DNA from: Amycolatopsis camponoti
GTDB taxonomy: Bacteria > Actinomycetota > Actinomycetes > Mycobacteriales > Pseudonocardiaceae
Assembly: GCF_902497555.1 (NCBI RefSeq)
Contig: NZ_CABVGP010000001.1
Coordinates: forward strand, 4,258,501 to 4,322,500
Length of the DNA: 64,000 nt
Reading direction: 5' to 3'
Shown here piece after piece: positions 1 through 8,014 of the stretch (within the stretch, counting starts at the first letter, position 1; every line of letters starts with the position of its first letter). The notes under the pieces were generated by a model. The model saw nothing but the letters and a program-made list of their open reading frames with translations. It was not told the origin of the DNA and made no database searches. The position numbers were made by a program, and so were the translations under genes.

Positions 1-1
1 G

Positions 2-535
2 CTGAACATGGGCTGGTGGTCCGGCCTCAAGGCCCCGCAGCTCATCGCGAACTGGCTGAACATCCCCACCGGCATCGGCGAAGTGTTCTACAACCTGGTC
101 CACATCGTGGTGGACGTCCAGGTCTCCCCGTTCGTGACGGTCGCTCGCGCGGCCGGCATGCTCGTGCTGATCGCGTTCGGCATCCGCCAGTGGTGGCTGG
201 GACGAGGCGGCGGCACGGAGGCGGTCTACCGGGCCGGTATCTCCCTGCTCGCGGTGGCGATCCTCATGCCCCCGACCTTGCCGTGGTACCTGACCTGGGG
301 GTTCGTGCTCCTGTCGGCGTTCAAGTGGCAGCCGCGTCACCTGGCGCTGGTGGTGGCCGTATCGGTGTTCGTGACGCTGGTGTACTACCCGACGGGCGAG
401 CAGGCCCTGTACGACTGGTGGTTCATCGCGCTGGTGGTGGTGGCGAGCCTGTACTCGGCGGCGTCGCTGCTGCGCCCGGACCCGCTGGGCCTGATCGACG
501 CGTGGCGCCGCCCGGAAAAGTTCCTCCGCGACTAG
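2..535 (+). CDS. mptB: GT-C polyprenol-phosphomannose-dependent alpha-1,6-mannosyltransferase, C-terminal part (MptB-like)
   Basis: Open from the left edge; only about 177 C-terminal residues are present. They form at least five hydrophobic membrane segments ending in a basic cytoplasmic tail. The PPTLPWYLTW stretch resembles the proline/tryptophan-rich motif of GT-C mannosyltransferases that use polyprenol-phosphate-mannose. MptB-family enzymes build the alpha-1,6 mannan backbone of lipomannan/lipoarabinomannan in mycolata relatives. The polyprenol-P-mannose synthase gene near 57 kb could supply the donor. The family assignment rests on the tail only; another GT-C mannosyltransferase (MptA-type) is possible. 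The gene converges on the PPOX gene across a hairpin. Confidence 0.6.
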   Translation: MNMGWWSGLKAPQLIANWLNIPTGIGEVFYNLVHIVVDVQVSPFVTVARAAGMLVLIAFGIRQWWLGRGGGTEAVYRAGISLLAVAILMPPTLPWYLTWGFVLLSAFKWQPRHLALVVAVSVFVTLVYYPTGEQALYDWWFIALVVVASLYSAASLLRPDPLGLIDAWRRPEKFLRD

Positions 536-538
536 GGC

Positions 539-584
539 GTCGTGAGTGAGAAACAGGGTTAGAACACTGTTTCTCACTCACGAC
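539..584. terminator. Long perfect hairpin between convergent genes
   Basis: Perfect 18-bp arms (539-556 and 567-584, GTCGTGAGTGAGAAACAG and its complement) flank a 10-base loop. It starts three bases after the mannosyltransferase stop and contains the PPOX stop codon, so it can act as a bidirectional terminator. The stem is moderately AT-rich and lacks a long U tract. Its length and perfection would also fit a dispersed intergenic repeat. Confidence 0.65.
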
Positions 585-979
585 CCGGTCCAGCCGCGCC
601 AGGTGTGCACGTCCGTCACCACGACCGCGTGCTCGGGTGGCCGGTCCGCGTACTGCGAGTACTTCGCCACCAGCCACGAAACCGGCTCGGCACCCGGCGG
701 CAGCACCCGCGCGGTGCCGTCCGCACGGGCCCACCACAGCTGCGACCAGTCCTCGGCGTACCCGTCCGCCAGGAAGCACACCGCCGGGTTCGATGCGATG
801 TTCGCCAGCCGCCGCAGCGCGGTCGTCGACTTCGGCTTGTGGTCCACCGCGAAGACCACCTGATCACCCCGCACCGCGAAGGTCACCGGCACCAGGTGCG
901 GGATCCCCGAAGCCGATACTGTCGCCAGGCGCGCCACCCGTGCCGCGGCGAAGCGCTCGCGGGCCTCCTCCGGGGTCAT
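578..979 (-). CDS. PPOX-class (F420-type) split-barrel oxidoreductase
   Basis: 133 residues with the flavin/F420-binding split-barrel pattern of the Rv0121c-like family (TIGR03668): an N-terminal helix, ARVARLATVSASGIPHLVPV, VVFAVDHKPK, then NPAVCFLADGY and a WWARADGTARV strand. Family members bind F420 or flavin and reduce unknown substrates; no substrate can be read from the sequence. The ATG start overlaps the stop of the upstream LD-carboxypeptidase gene (ATGA), so the two are probably translationally coupled in an operon with the S9 peptidase. The stop lies inside the hairpin that ends the operon. Confidence 0.85.
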   Translation of the reverse strand: MTPEEARERFAAARVARLATVSASGIPHLVPVTFAVRGDQVVFAVDHKPKSTTALRRLANIASNPAVCFLADGYAEDWSQLWWARADGTARVLPPGAEPVSWLVAKYSQYADRPPEHAVVVTDVHTWRGWTGS

Positions 980-1875
980 GTCAGCGCGGGGGAGTCGAAC
1001 GTCAACGTCCCCAGGTCCGCGTCCAGCGAGACCGGCACCCCCAGCGGCAACGTCGGCGACGACGCCACATGCCCGAAGCCGAACTCCTCCACCATCGGCA
1101 CCCCCAACGGGCCCAGCCGCTCCAGCAGCAGCGCGCGGACCTCGGCGGGATCGCCGCACGCCGCCCACGACCCCAGCACGATCCCGCGGACCCCGTCGAA
1201 CCAGCCGCTGCGCAGCAGCTGCGTCAGCATCCGGTCCAGCCGGTACACGCTCTCCGTGACGTCCTCCAGCAGCACCACCGCATCCCGCGCCGAACCCTGC
1301 TCCGGCGTCCCGATCCCCGCCGCCAGCAGCGACAGGTTCCCGCCGGTCGACCGGCCCGACGCCCGGCCCGGCACCAGCGCCGAACCGCCGCGCACCACCA
1401 GGTTCCGCTCGGGGTCGAACAACGTGCGCCGCAGGTGCTCCACCGCGAAGTCGTCGAACAGCACGCTCGCCGGCATCGGGGAGAACAAACTGGACAGTCC
1501 CAAGTGGACGTCCACCGCCCGGTGCAGCGCCGTGATGTCCGACGACCCGGCCAGCACCTTCGGCCCCGCCTCGCGCAACGCCGCCCAGTCCACCAGGTCC
1601 AGCATCCGCTGCACGCCGTAGCCGCCCCGCGCCGCCAGCACGCACCGCACCCCCGGGTCGAGCCACGCCTCGGTGAACTCCGCCGCCCGCGCGGCGTCCG
1701 AACCGGACAAGTACGCCGGCGATCCGGGTGAGGAGCGCACGCACGGCCCGATCCGCACCTCGACGCCCCAGCCGCGCAGCACCGGCACCGCCTTCTCCAG
1801 CAGGTCCGCCGGCACCGGCCCGGCCGGCGCCACCAGCGCCACCGTGTCACCCGCCCGCAGGCGCGGCGGCCTCAC
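976..1875 (-). CDS. LD-carboxypeptidase (S66 family, LdcA-like)
   Basis: 299 residues from a GTG start that overlaps the stop of the S9 peptidase (GTGA). The reading frame stays open far upstream, but residues before this GTG have only shadow composition. It begins with the typical family N-terminus (RAGDTVALVAPAGPV). It contains ARGGYG and the nucleophile region LAGSSDIT, where Ser112 is the probable catalytic serine of the Ser-Glu-His triad. TGGNLSLLAAGIGTP and the late FGFGHV region, with the probable catalytic His, follow. S66 enzymes cut the D-alanine from muropeptide tetrapeptides during cell-wall recycling, or remove related modified peptides such as microcin C7. Cytosolic: no signal peptide. 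Confidence 0.88.
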   Translation of the reverse strand: MRPPRLRAGDTVALVAPAGPVPADLLEKAVPVLRGWGVEVRIGPCVRSSPGSPAYLSGSDAARAAEFTEAWLDPGVRCVLAARGGYGVQRMLDLVDWAALREAGPKVLAGSSDITALHRAVDVHLGLSSLFSPMPASVLFDDFAVEHLRRTLFDPERNLVVRGGSALVPGRASGRSTGGNLSLLAAGIGTPEQGSARDAVVLLEDVTESVYRLDRMLTQLLRSGWFDGVRGIVLGSWAACGDPAEVRALLLERLGPLGVPMVEEFGFGHVASSPTLPLGVPVSLDADLGTLTFDSPALT

Positions 1876-3791
1876 TTCGACAGCTCCAGCCGCGCGACGC
1901 CCGGCGTTTCGAACCCGAGCACCTGACCGTAGAACGACAGCTCCGCCTCCAGCGCCGACACGATCGTCGCCGCCCGCCGGAACCCGTGCTGCTCCCCGGG
2001 GAACCGCTGGTAGGCGTACGGGATCCCGCGTCCGGCGAGCCCGGCCACGAACCGGTCCGCCTGCTCGGGCGGGCAGATCCGGTCCTCCAGCCCCTGCTGG
2101 AACAGCACCGGCCCGGCCAGCGACGCCGAGTTCGCCAGCGGCGACCGTTCGACGTACCGCTGCCGCGTCGCCGGGAGCGGCCCGACCAGCCCGTCCAGGT
2201 ACCGCGACTCGAAGTCGTGCGTGTCGCCGCCCGCCCCGGTCCACCCGGCCAGGTCCAGCACCGGGTACATCACGGTGCCCGCCCGGTAGGTTTTCTTCGT
2301 GGTCAGCGACGCCGCCGCGGTGAACCCGCCCGCGCTACCGCCGCGGACGGCCAGCCGGTCGCCGTCGGCCAACCCGGCCGCCACCAGCGCCTCGGCCACC
2401 GCGACGCAGTCCGCGACGTCCACCACGCCCCACTGCTCCCGCAGCCGCTCCCGGTAGGCCCGCCCGAAGCCGGTCGACCCGCCGTAGTTCACCGCCGCCA
2501 CCGCGATGCCGCGGCTGCTGAAGTACGCCAGCTCCAGATCCAGCATCGGCAGGTACTGCCCGGTCGGGCCGCCGTGGACGTGCACCAGCAGCGGCGGCAG
2601 CTCGCCCTCGGGCGCCGCGAAGTCCGGGTTCGCCGGCCGGTACAGCACCACCGGCACCGCCTCGCCGTCCGCCGTCGTGAACACGCGCTCCTCCGGCACC
2701 GGCAGGTACGCCGCCGGCAGCTCCGGCTGCGGCGTCAGATCCCGTACCGCGCCGTCGAGGGAGACCTCCACCACGGCGGCCTCGCGGACCGGGCCGCCGG
2801 CGACCCCCACGACGCCGTCACCGAAGACCGCGAACCCCGTCGACGACCACGCCGTCAGCTCCTCGGCCATCGACGTCACCGAGCCGTCCGCCTCGTCGAG
2901 CACGGCGAGCCGTCCCGACGTCAGCACCGCGTGCCGCCCGCCGCCGAGCGGGACGAACCACCGCGAACCGGCCTTCCACAGAGGCCCGCCCAGCTCCCGC
3001 TCGACCGGCGCGAGGTTCGTCAGCGCCCCGTCGAGCCCGACGCGGTGCAGGTTCCACCAGCCGTCCGGGTCGAGCAGCGCCAGCAGCGTCTCCGGCGTCT
3101 CCCACTCGACCTGGCACACCGAGACGTCCGCGCCGCCGGCCAGCACCCGGTGCGGCCCGAAGGACCCGTCCTCGGCGACGGCGGCGACGCACAGCTCGGT
3201 CCCGTCCCACGGCATCGCCGGGTGGTCCCAGCCGAACCACGCCGCGTGCCGCCCGTCCGGCGACAGCTTCGCCACGGTCAGGAAGTGGTGACTGGCGGCC
3301 AGCACCCGCTCCGGACCGCCGTCGAGGGCGATCGCCACCAGCTCCCGCTCGATGTCGGCGGGCCGCGGCCCGACCGCGCGTTCGCGGACCGCGAACACCT
3401 CCCCGGGCCGCCCGGCCCGCAGGTCGCCGTACCGGACGCCCTGAGGCTCCGCGGGCTCCGGTGTCAGCGGCACCACACCGGTTTCGCTCACCGCGTAAAC
3501 CCGCTGATCGGCCCAGTGCGTGAACACCACCACACCCTCGACGACGGTCCACGGCCGCCCGCCGTACTCGTGCAGCCGGTTGCGGACGTTCCACGGCGCG
3601 GGCAGCACGTCCTCGGTACCGCCCGGCACCGCTCGCACCAGGGCGACTCGTCCCTGCTCACCGGGCCGCGCCTCGGCCCACCACACCTCGTCCCCGACGA
3701 CGTCGAGCCACTGCGGGCCGCCGCCGGCGGCGGCCACCTCGGCGGCGGTGATGGGTGAGGACCAGGTTCCGTACGGGGAGATCCGAGACAC
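1872..3791 (-). CDS. S9 family prolyl oligopeptidase / dipeptidyl aminopeptidase-like serine peptidase
   Basis: 639 residues: an N-terminal beta-propeller (roughly 1-370) with repeated WD/PDG-type blades, then an alpha/beta-hydrolase domain. The nucleophile motif GGSAGG puts the catalytic serine at residue 486. DRICPPEQ and QHGFR near the C-terminus supply the Asp and His. The oxyanion HGGP motif (VHVHGGPTGQY) precedes them. No signal peptide, so a cytosolic peptidase acting on short peptides is expected. First gene of a three-gene minus-strand operon (peptidase, LD-carboxypeptidase, PPOX) with overlapping stop/start codons, which suggests a shared role in peptide turnover. That role is inference. 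Confidence 0.92.
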   Translation of the reverse strand: MSRISPYGTWSSPITAAEVAAAGGGPQWLDVVGDEVWWAEARPGEQGRVALVRAVPGGTEDVLPAPWNVRNRLHEYGGRPWTVVEGVVVFTHWADQRVYAVSETGVVPLTPEPAEPQGVRYGDLRAGRPGEVFAVRERAVGPRPADIERELVAIALDGGPERVLAASHHFLTVAKLSPDGRHAAWFGWDHPAMPWDGTELCVAAVAEDGSFGPHRVLAGGADVSVCQVEWETPETLLALLDPDGWWNLHRVGLDGALTNLAPVERELGGPLWKAGSRWFVPLGGGRHAVLTSGRLAVLDEADGSVTSMAEELTAWSSTGFAVFGDGVVGVAGGPVREAAVVEVSLDGAVRDLTPQPELPAAYLPVPEERVFTTADGEAVPVVLYRPANPDFAAPEGELPPLLVHVHGGPTGQYLPMLDLELAYFSSRGIAVAAVNYGGSTGFGRAYRERLREQWGVVDVADCVAVAEALVAAGLADGDRLAVRGGSAGGFTAAASLTTKKTYRAGTVMYPVLDLAGWTGAGGDTHDFESRYLDGLVGPLPATRQRYVERSPLANSASLAGPVLFQQGLEDRICPPEQADRFVAGLAGRGIPYAYQRFPGEQHGFRRAATIVSALEAELSFYGQVLGFETPGVARLELSK

Positions 3792-3867
3792 CCCCAGAGG
3801 CTAGCGGCCCGCACGGCAGGGGCGGCGGATGCCGATCATGCGTCCGTGGCATAGGGTCGACAGTGCT

Positions 3868-4443
3868 ATGTCTCGCGTAATCCACGTCTTCCGCCAGCCG
3901 GATCGTTTCGTCGCCGGCACCGTCGGCGAGCCCGGCGATCGCACGTTCTACCTCCAGGCCTCCGAGGACGTGCGCACCATCAGCGTCACCATCGAAAAGC
4001 AGCAGGTCGTCGTCCTCGCGGAACGCCTCGGCTCGCTGCTCGAAGAGGTCGCCAGCCGCTTCGGTGCCGACGTGCCCGACGACGTCCCCGACGACCAGCT
4101 CGACGTCGACCCCCTCACCGTGCCGGTCGAGGAGGAGTTCCGCGTCGGCGCCATGGGTCTCGGCTGGGACGCCGACAGCAGCGCCGTCGTCATCGAGCTG
4201 CTCGCCATCACCGAGGGCGAGGTCGACGAGACGGTCGTGCTGGACGACACCGAGGAGGGCCCGGACGCCGTCCGCGTCTTCCTCACCCCGGCCGCCGCCC
4301 GCGCCTTCGCCGAGCGAGCCGACCGCGTCGTCAACGCCGGCCGCAAGCCCTGCCCGCTGTGCGGGGAGCCGCTCGACCCGAACGGGCACATCTGCCCCCG
4401 GCAGAACGGCTACCGGCGCGAAACCGACGCGGACGAAGACTGA
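3868..4443 (+). CDS. DUF3090 family protein
   Basis: 191 residues. The ATG at 3868 is chosen over in-frame ATGs further upstream because it gives the conserved family start MSRVIHVFRQPDRF. TAGGGT at 3853-3858 looks like a -10 element, leaving almost no leader. The N-terminal two thirds is an acidic beta-rich domain. The C-terminus is a four-cysteine-type zinc ribbon (CPLCGEPLDPNGHICP). DUF3090 is an actinobacterial family of unknown function, usually beside an SCO1664-family gene and in many genomes close to mycothiol genes. The same pairing is seen here with a 2-base gap. Confidence 0.88.
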   Translation: MSRVIHVFRQPDRFVAGTVGEPGDRTFYLQASEDVRTISVTIEKQQVVVLAERLGSLLEEVASRFGADVPDDVPDDQLDVDPLTVPVEEEFRVGAMGLGWDADSSAVVIELLAITEGEVDETVVLDDTEEGPDAVRVFLTPAAARAFAERADRVVNAGRKPCPLCGEPLDPNGHICPRQNGYRRETDADED

Positions 4444-4445
4444 CC

Positions 4446-5261
4446 ATGGCCGACTCGCCGGCGGACCAGCCGGACCCAGCGGACCCCGCGTCCCGCGAAC
4501 TCGTCACCCACGGCCGCATCGACGTCGAAGGACGCCTGGTCGACGCCTCCAACGTGACGCTCTTCTGCGCCATCGAGCTCGACGGCGTCACCGGCCGCGT
4601 CGTCTACAAGCCGGTGTCGGGGGAGCGGCCGCTGTGGGACTTCCCCGACGGCACCCTCGCCGGGCGCGAGGTCGCCACCGCGATCATCAGCGAGGCCGCC
4701 GGCGTCGGCGCGATCCCGCCGACCGTGCTGCGTGACGGGCCGTTCGGCCCCGGCATGGTCCAGCTGTGGATCGAAACCACCGAAGACGACGTCGTCGAAG
4801 TCCTCCCGCCGGACGAGGTCCCCGAAGGCTGGCGGGAGGTGCTGCACGCCCACGACCGGCTCGGCGAACCCGCGGTGCTGGCCCACGCCGACCACCCCGG
4901 GCTGCGCGACCTCGCCGTGCTCGACATCGTCGTCAACAACACCGACCGCAAGGGCGGGCACCTGCTGCCCGGCCTCGACGGCCGCGTCTACGGCGTCGAC
5001 CACGGCATCTGCCTGCACACCGACCCCAAGCTGCGCACCGTGCTCTGGGGCTGGATCGGCGAGCCGGTGCCGCCGGACACCGTCGAGAAGCTGCGGAAGC
5101 TTCGCTCGGAGCTCGACGGCGGCCTCGGCAAGACGCTCGCCGAGCACATCACCAAGTTCGAGATCCGGGCGCTGGCCGAACGCACCGACCTGCTGCTGAC
5201 CGAAGGCATCTTCCCCGAACCGGGCGACGACTGGCGCGCCATCCCGTGGCCGCTGTTCTGA
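4446..5261 (+). CDS. SCO1664-family protein (kinase-like fold)
   Basis: 271 residues from the ATG two bases after the DUF3090 stop. Family features: LVTHGRIDVEGRLVDASNVTLFCAIELDG, then VVYKPVSGERPLWDFPDGTLAGREVA with a VYKP lysine resembling the nucleotide-binding lysine of PI3/4-kinase-like folds. Later come VLDIVVNNTDRKGGH, where NNTDRK resembles a catalytic loop, and VYGVDHGICLH as a DHG metal-binding triad. These residues suggest a small phosphotransferase. The substrate is unknown. Conserved actinobacterial neighbour of DUF3090. Confidence 0.85.
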   Translation: MADSPADQPDPADPASRELVTHGRIDVEGRLVDASNVTLFCAIELDGVTGRVVYKPVSGERPLWDFPDGTLAGREVATAIISEAAGVGAIPPTVLRDGPFGPGMVQLWIETTEDDVVEVLPPDEVPEGWREVLHAHDRLGEPAVLAHADHPGLRDLAVLDIVVNNTDRKGGHLLPGLDGRVYGVDHGICLHTDPKLRTVLWGWIGEPVPPDTVEKLRKLRSELDGGLGKTLAEHITKFEIRALAERTDLLLTEGIFPEPGDDWRAIPWPLF

Positions 5262-6130
5262 TCGACGACGCGGCCCGCGCCCGGCTGGTCGACCGCTTCG
5301 GCGCGGAGCTGGCCGAGCCGTGGTGCGATGCGCTTCCCGGCTTGGTCGCCCGGCTGACGGCGAGGTGGAACCTCGAAGTGCGCGAGGCGCGGCCCGGCAA
5401 CACCGGCCGCACCCTGCTGTGCACCGGTCCCGGCGGTGACCTGCGCGTTCTCAAGCTGACCCCGGATCCCGAGGTCGCCCGGCTCGAGGTCACCGGGCTG
5501 CGGGCCTGGGCGGGCTGCTCCCGCGTCGTCCAGGTGCTCGACGCCGACCTCGACGCCAACGCGATCCTGCTCGAAGGCCTGGTGCCGGGCAGCCAGCTCG
5601 ACAGCGACGTCCCGTGGGCCCAGATCGGCGAGATGCTCGACCAGCTGCACTCCGTCGATCCGGCCGGGGAGTTCCGGAGCCTGGCCGAGGGCATCGAGTT
5701 CATCTTCACCCTCTCCGAACGCCGCCGCCGCGAGTCCCCGGCCGCCGAGCACCTGAGCGCCGAAGTCCTGCAGAAGGGCCGCGAGCGGGCGCTCGCGCTC
5801 GCCACCAGCGGACCGGTCACGCTGATCCACGGCGACCTCCACCCCGCGAACGTCCTCGACGCCGGACCCGGCCGCGGCGCCGTCGCCATCGACCCGCGCC
5901 CCGGCCTCGGCGACCCTTCGCTCGACGCGATCGACTGGATGTTCGTCCCGATGGCGAAGGGCGGCACGATCGAGGACGGCCTCACCGCGCTCGCCCCGCA
6001 CGTGACGGACTTCGACGCCGAACGGGTCCGGGCCTGGTGCGTCGCGATGGCCCCGCTCGTCGCGCTCTCGCCGTTGCGCCGCGGCGAACGGACGCCGTTC
6101 ACCGACGCGGTCCTGGAGTTGGCGCGCTGA
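5246..6130 (+). CDS. Aminoglycoside phosphotransferase (APH)-like kinase
   Basis: 294 residues from GTG 5246, overlapping the SCO1664-family gene by 16 bases; a CTG at 5258 would also work. It has a Brenner-type catalytic loop HGDLHPANVL and a downstream metal-binding DPRPGLGDPSLDAIDW. The N-lobe LRVLKLTPDPEVARLEV carries the ATP-binding lysine. The APH superfamily phosphorylates antibiotics but also many small metabolites (choline, homoserine, sugars); nothing here identifies a drug substrate. Position in the DUF3090/SCO1664 operon argues for a housekeeping role. Confidence 0.82.
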   Translation: MAAVLIDDAARARLVDRFGAELAEPWCDALPGLVARLTARWNLEVREARPGNTGRTLLCTGPGGDLRVLKLTPDPEVARLEVTGLRAWAGCSRVVQVLDADLDANAILLEGLVPGSQLDSDVPWAQIGEMLDQLHSVDPAGEFRSLAEGIEFIFTLSERRRRESPAAEHLSAEVLQKGRERALALATSGPVTLIHGDLHPANVLDAGPGRGAVAIDPRPGLGDPSLDAIDWMFVPMAKGGTIEDGLTALAPHVTDFDAERVRAWCVAMAPLVALSPLRRGERTPFTDAVLELAR

Positions 6131-6181
6131 CCGGCGTGGCATGACCCGTCCGGGTACCCCGGCCCACTAGGTTGCCTGGTC

Positions 6182-6994
6182 GTGCGCTCCCATTCCTATG
6201 ACGACGTGCTCGCCGGCCGGCGCCGCAAGAAGGTGCCGGAAGTCCCCGCCGAACCCGGGCTGGTGGTCGAAGACCCGGCCAGCGGGTTCTGCGGTGCCGT
6301 GATCCGGATCGAGTACGGCAACGTCGTGCTCGAAGACGGCAAGGGACGCCACCGCGTGTTCCCGCTCGAGCCCGCCGCGTTCCTGCTGGAAGGCAAGCCG
6401 GTGACGCTGGTGCCGGTCAAGACGGTGAAGGCGCCGGTCAAGCAGGTGTCGGCGTCCGGGTCGGTGAAGGTGCAGGGCCTGCAGGCGCGCGTCGCCCGCG
6501 ACTCGCGCATCTGGGTCGAGGGCAAGCACGACGCCGAGCTCGTCGAACGCGTCTGGGGCCACGACCTGCGCGTCGAAGGCGTCGTCGTCGAGCCGCTCGA
6601 CGGCGTCGACGTGCTGTCCGACCGGATCGCCGAGTTCGGCACCGGGCCCGGCCGGCGGCTCGGTGTGCTGGTCGACCACCTCGTGCCGGGTAGCAAGGAG
6701 TCCCGGCTCGTCGAAGCCGTCCACGACGAGAACGTGCTGGTCACCGGGCACCCGTACATCGACGTCTGGGAAGCCGTGCGGCCCGCCGCGGTCGGGATCC
6801 GGGCGTGGCCGAAGATCCCGCGCGGCACCGAGTGGAAGCAGGGGATCTGCGACGCGCTCGGCTGGGGGCAACCTTACGAAGGCTGGCAACGTGTCCTGAG
6901 CGGGGTGAGCAGTTTCCGCGACCTCGAGACCCCGCTCATCGGGGCCGTGGAACGCCTCATCGACTTCGTCACCGAGCCGACGGAAGAGGGCTGA
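6182..6994 (+). CDS. DUF3097 family protein
   Basis: 270 residues from GTG. TAGGTT at 6168-6173 sits where a -10 box for a leaderless transcript would lie. Starts RSHSYDDVLAGRRRKKVPEV; the first half is a basic beta-rich domain. The centre holds RIWVEGKHDAELVERVW followed by GVVVEPLDGVD, which resembles the EG...D and DxD pattern of Toprim folds. This comparison is my inference. It continues with LGVLVDHLVPGSKES and an HPYIDVWEAVRP segment. DUF3097 is an actinobacterial family without known function. Confidence 0.85.
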   Translation: MRSHSYDDVLAGRRRKKVPEVPAEPGLVVEDPASGFCGAVIRIEYGNVVLEDGKGRHRVFPLEPAAFLLEGKPVTLVPVKTVKAPVKQVSASGSVKVQGLQARVARDSRIWVEGKHDAELVERVWGHDLRVEGVVVEPLDGVDVLSDRIAEFGTGPGRRLGVLVDHLVPGSKESRLVEAVHDENVLVTGHPYIDVWEAVRPAAVGIRAWPKIPRGTEWKQGICDALGWGQPYEGWQRVLSGVSSFRDLETPLIGAVERLIDFVTEPTEEG

Positions 6995-7078
6995 ATGTCC
7001 GAATTGTCCAAGGTCACGCGTAGGTCACGTCGAGTCACTGTGTCGGTGCGAACCGGCGCGATCTGAGAGCATTGAGCC

Positions 7079-7513
7079 ATGGCATGGGCAGTGGTCTGGT
7101 TGATCGTCGGCATCGCCCTGATGATCGCGGAAGTCCTCTCGGGTGACTTCGTGCTGATCATGCTGGGCGTCGGCGCGCTGTTCGGCGCCGGAGCCGACGT
7201 GCTCACCGGGAACATCTTCATCGACGTCGCCGTGTTCGCCGTCGCCTCGGTCGGGATGCTCGTGCTGGTCCGGCCCGCGCTGAAGCGGCGCTTCCTGGCC
7301 GGCACCGGCCACCGCACCGGCATCGAGGCCCTCATCGGCGCCCGCGCGGTCGTCTTGTCCACAGTGGACTTCGAGGCCGGGCAGGTGAAGCTGGCCGGTG
7401 ACGTCTGGTCCGCGCGCAGCCTTTCGGAGCACCACGAACCGATCAAACCCGGCACGTCCGTCACCGTCGTCGAAATCGCCGGTGCCACCGCCGTCGTGTC
7501 GGCCGAGCCGTGA
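7079..7513 (+). CDS. NfeD-family membrane protein
   Basis: 144 residues: two or three transmembrane segments (about 5-80, with the long stretch DVAVFAVASVGMLVLV), then a C-terminal soluble OB-fold-like beta domain from about residue 90 (IGARAVVLSTVDFEAGQVKLAGDVWSA). NfeD proteins partner SPFH/stomatin proteins in membrane microdomains. Here the gene overlaps the following SPFH gene by GTGA, and a second, longer SPFH gene follows. Confidence 0.87.
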   Translation: MAWAVVWLIVGIALMIAEVLSGDFVLIMLGVGALFGAGADVLTGNIFIDVAVFAVASVGMLVLVRPALKRRFLAGTGHRTGIEALIGARAVVLSTVDFEAGQVKLAGDVWSARSLSEHHEPIKPGTSVTVVEIAGATAVVSAEP

Positions 7514-7998
7514 GCCTGGGGCTCGTCATCGTTCCCGAGGGCCGGGCCGCGGTGATCGAACGCGGCGGGCGCTTCCGCACCGTGCTCGGCCCCGGACGGC
7601 ACTTCGTGGTGCCGTTCGCCGACACCGTCCGGGCGCGCGTGGACCTCGGGGACCAGATCCTGTCCGCGCCGCCCCGCGTCATCGAGGCCGGCGACGGGCG
7701 GGAAGTCCACATCGGATTCGAAGTCACTTTTGCCGTCACGGATCCGCGCCTGGCGACGTACGAAATCACCAACCCGGCCATCGCGATCGAACAGCTGACC
7801 ACCACGGCGTTGCGGCAGGAAGCGAGCCTGACCACGGCCGAGCGCGCCGTCACCGCGCCGGGGGACCTGCACCGTACAGTGTGGACGGTCCTGCACGACA
7901 CCACAGGACGCTGGGGAATCGTCACCCGGGAGCTGAAGCTCGCGGTGAGCCCGCCCGCGGCGCCCGGAACACCGTCAACCGCGCAAGAATGGTACTAG
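7510..7998 (+). CDS. Short SPFH/band 7 domain protein
   Basis: 162 residues from a GTG overlapping the NfeD stop. The SPFH core is recognisable (VIVPEGRAAVIERGGRFRTVLGPGRHFVVPFADTVRARVDL, then EVTFAVTDPRLATYEITNPAIAIEQLTTTALRQE). There is no N-terminal membrane anchor and no C-terminal coiled coil. The next gene is a full-length paralogue with matching segments, so this looks like a duplicated and shortened copy retained in the operon. It may be a partner subunit of the longer protein or a decaying duplicate. Confidence 0.82.
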   Translation: MSLGLVIVPEGRAAVIERGGRFRTVLGPGRHFVVPFADTVRARVDLGDQILSAPPRVIEAGDGREVHIGFEVTFAVTDPRLATYEITNPAIAIEQLTTTALRQEASLTTAERAVTAPGDLHRTVWTVLHDTTGRWGIVTRELKLAVSPPAAPGTPSTAQEWY

Positions 7999-8014
7999 GT
8001 AAGGGGAAGATCTC

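Noticed and set aside
1728..3758. A 676-residue + strand frame opposite the S9 peptidase
   Set aside because: Rich in Arg/Pro/Gly repeats with no motif; the opposite strand encodes a complete S9 catalytic set.
5246..6130. Reading the APH-like gene as an aminoglycoside resistance gene
   Set aside because: The catalytic loop is shared by many metabolite kinases and the gene sits in a conserved housekeeping operon; no resistance-specific feature is visible.
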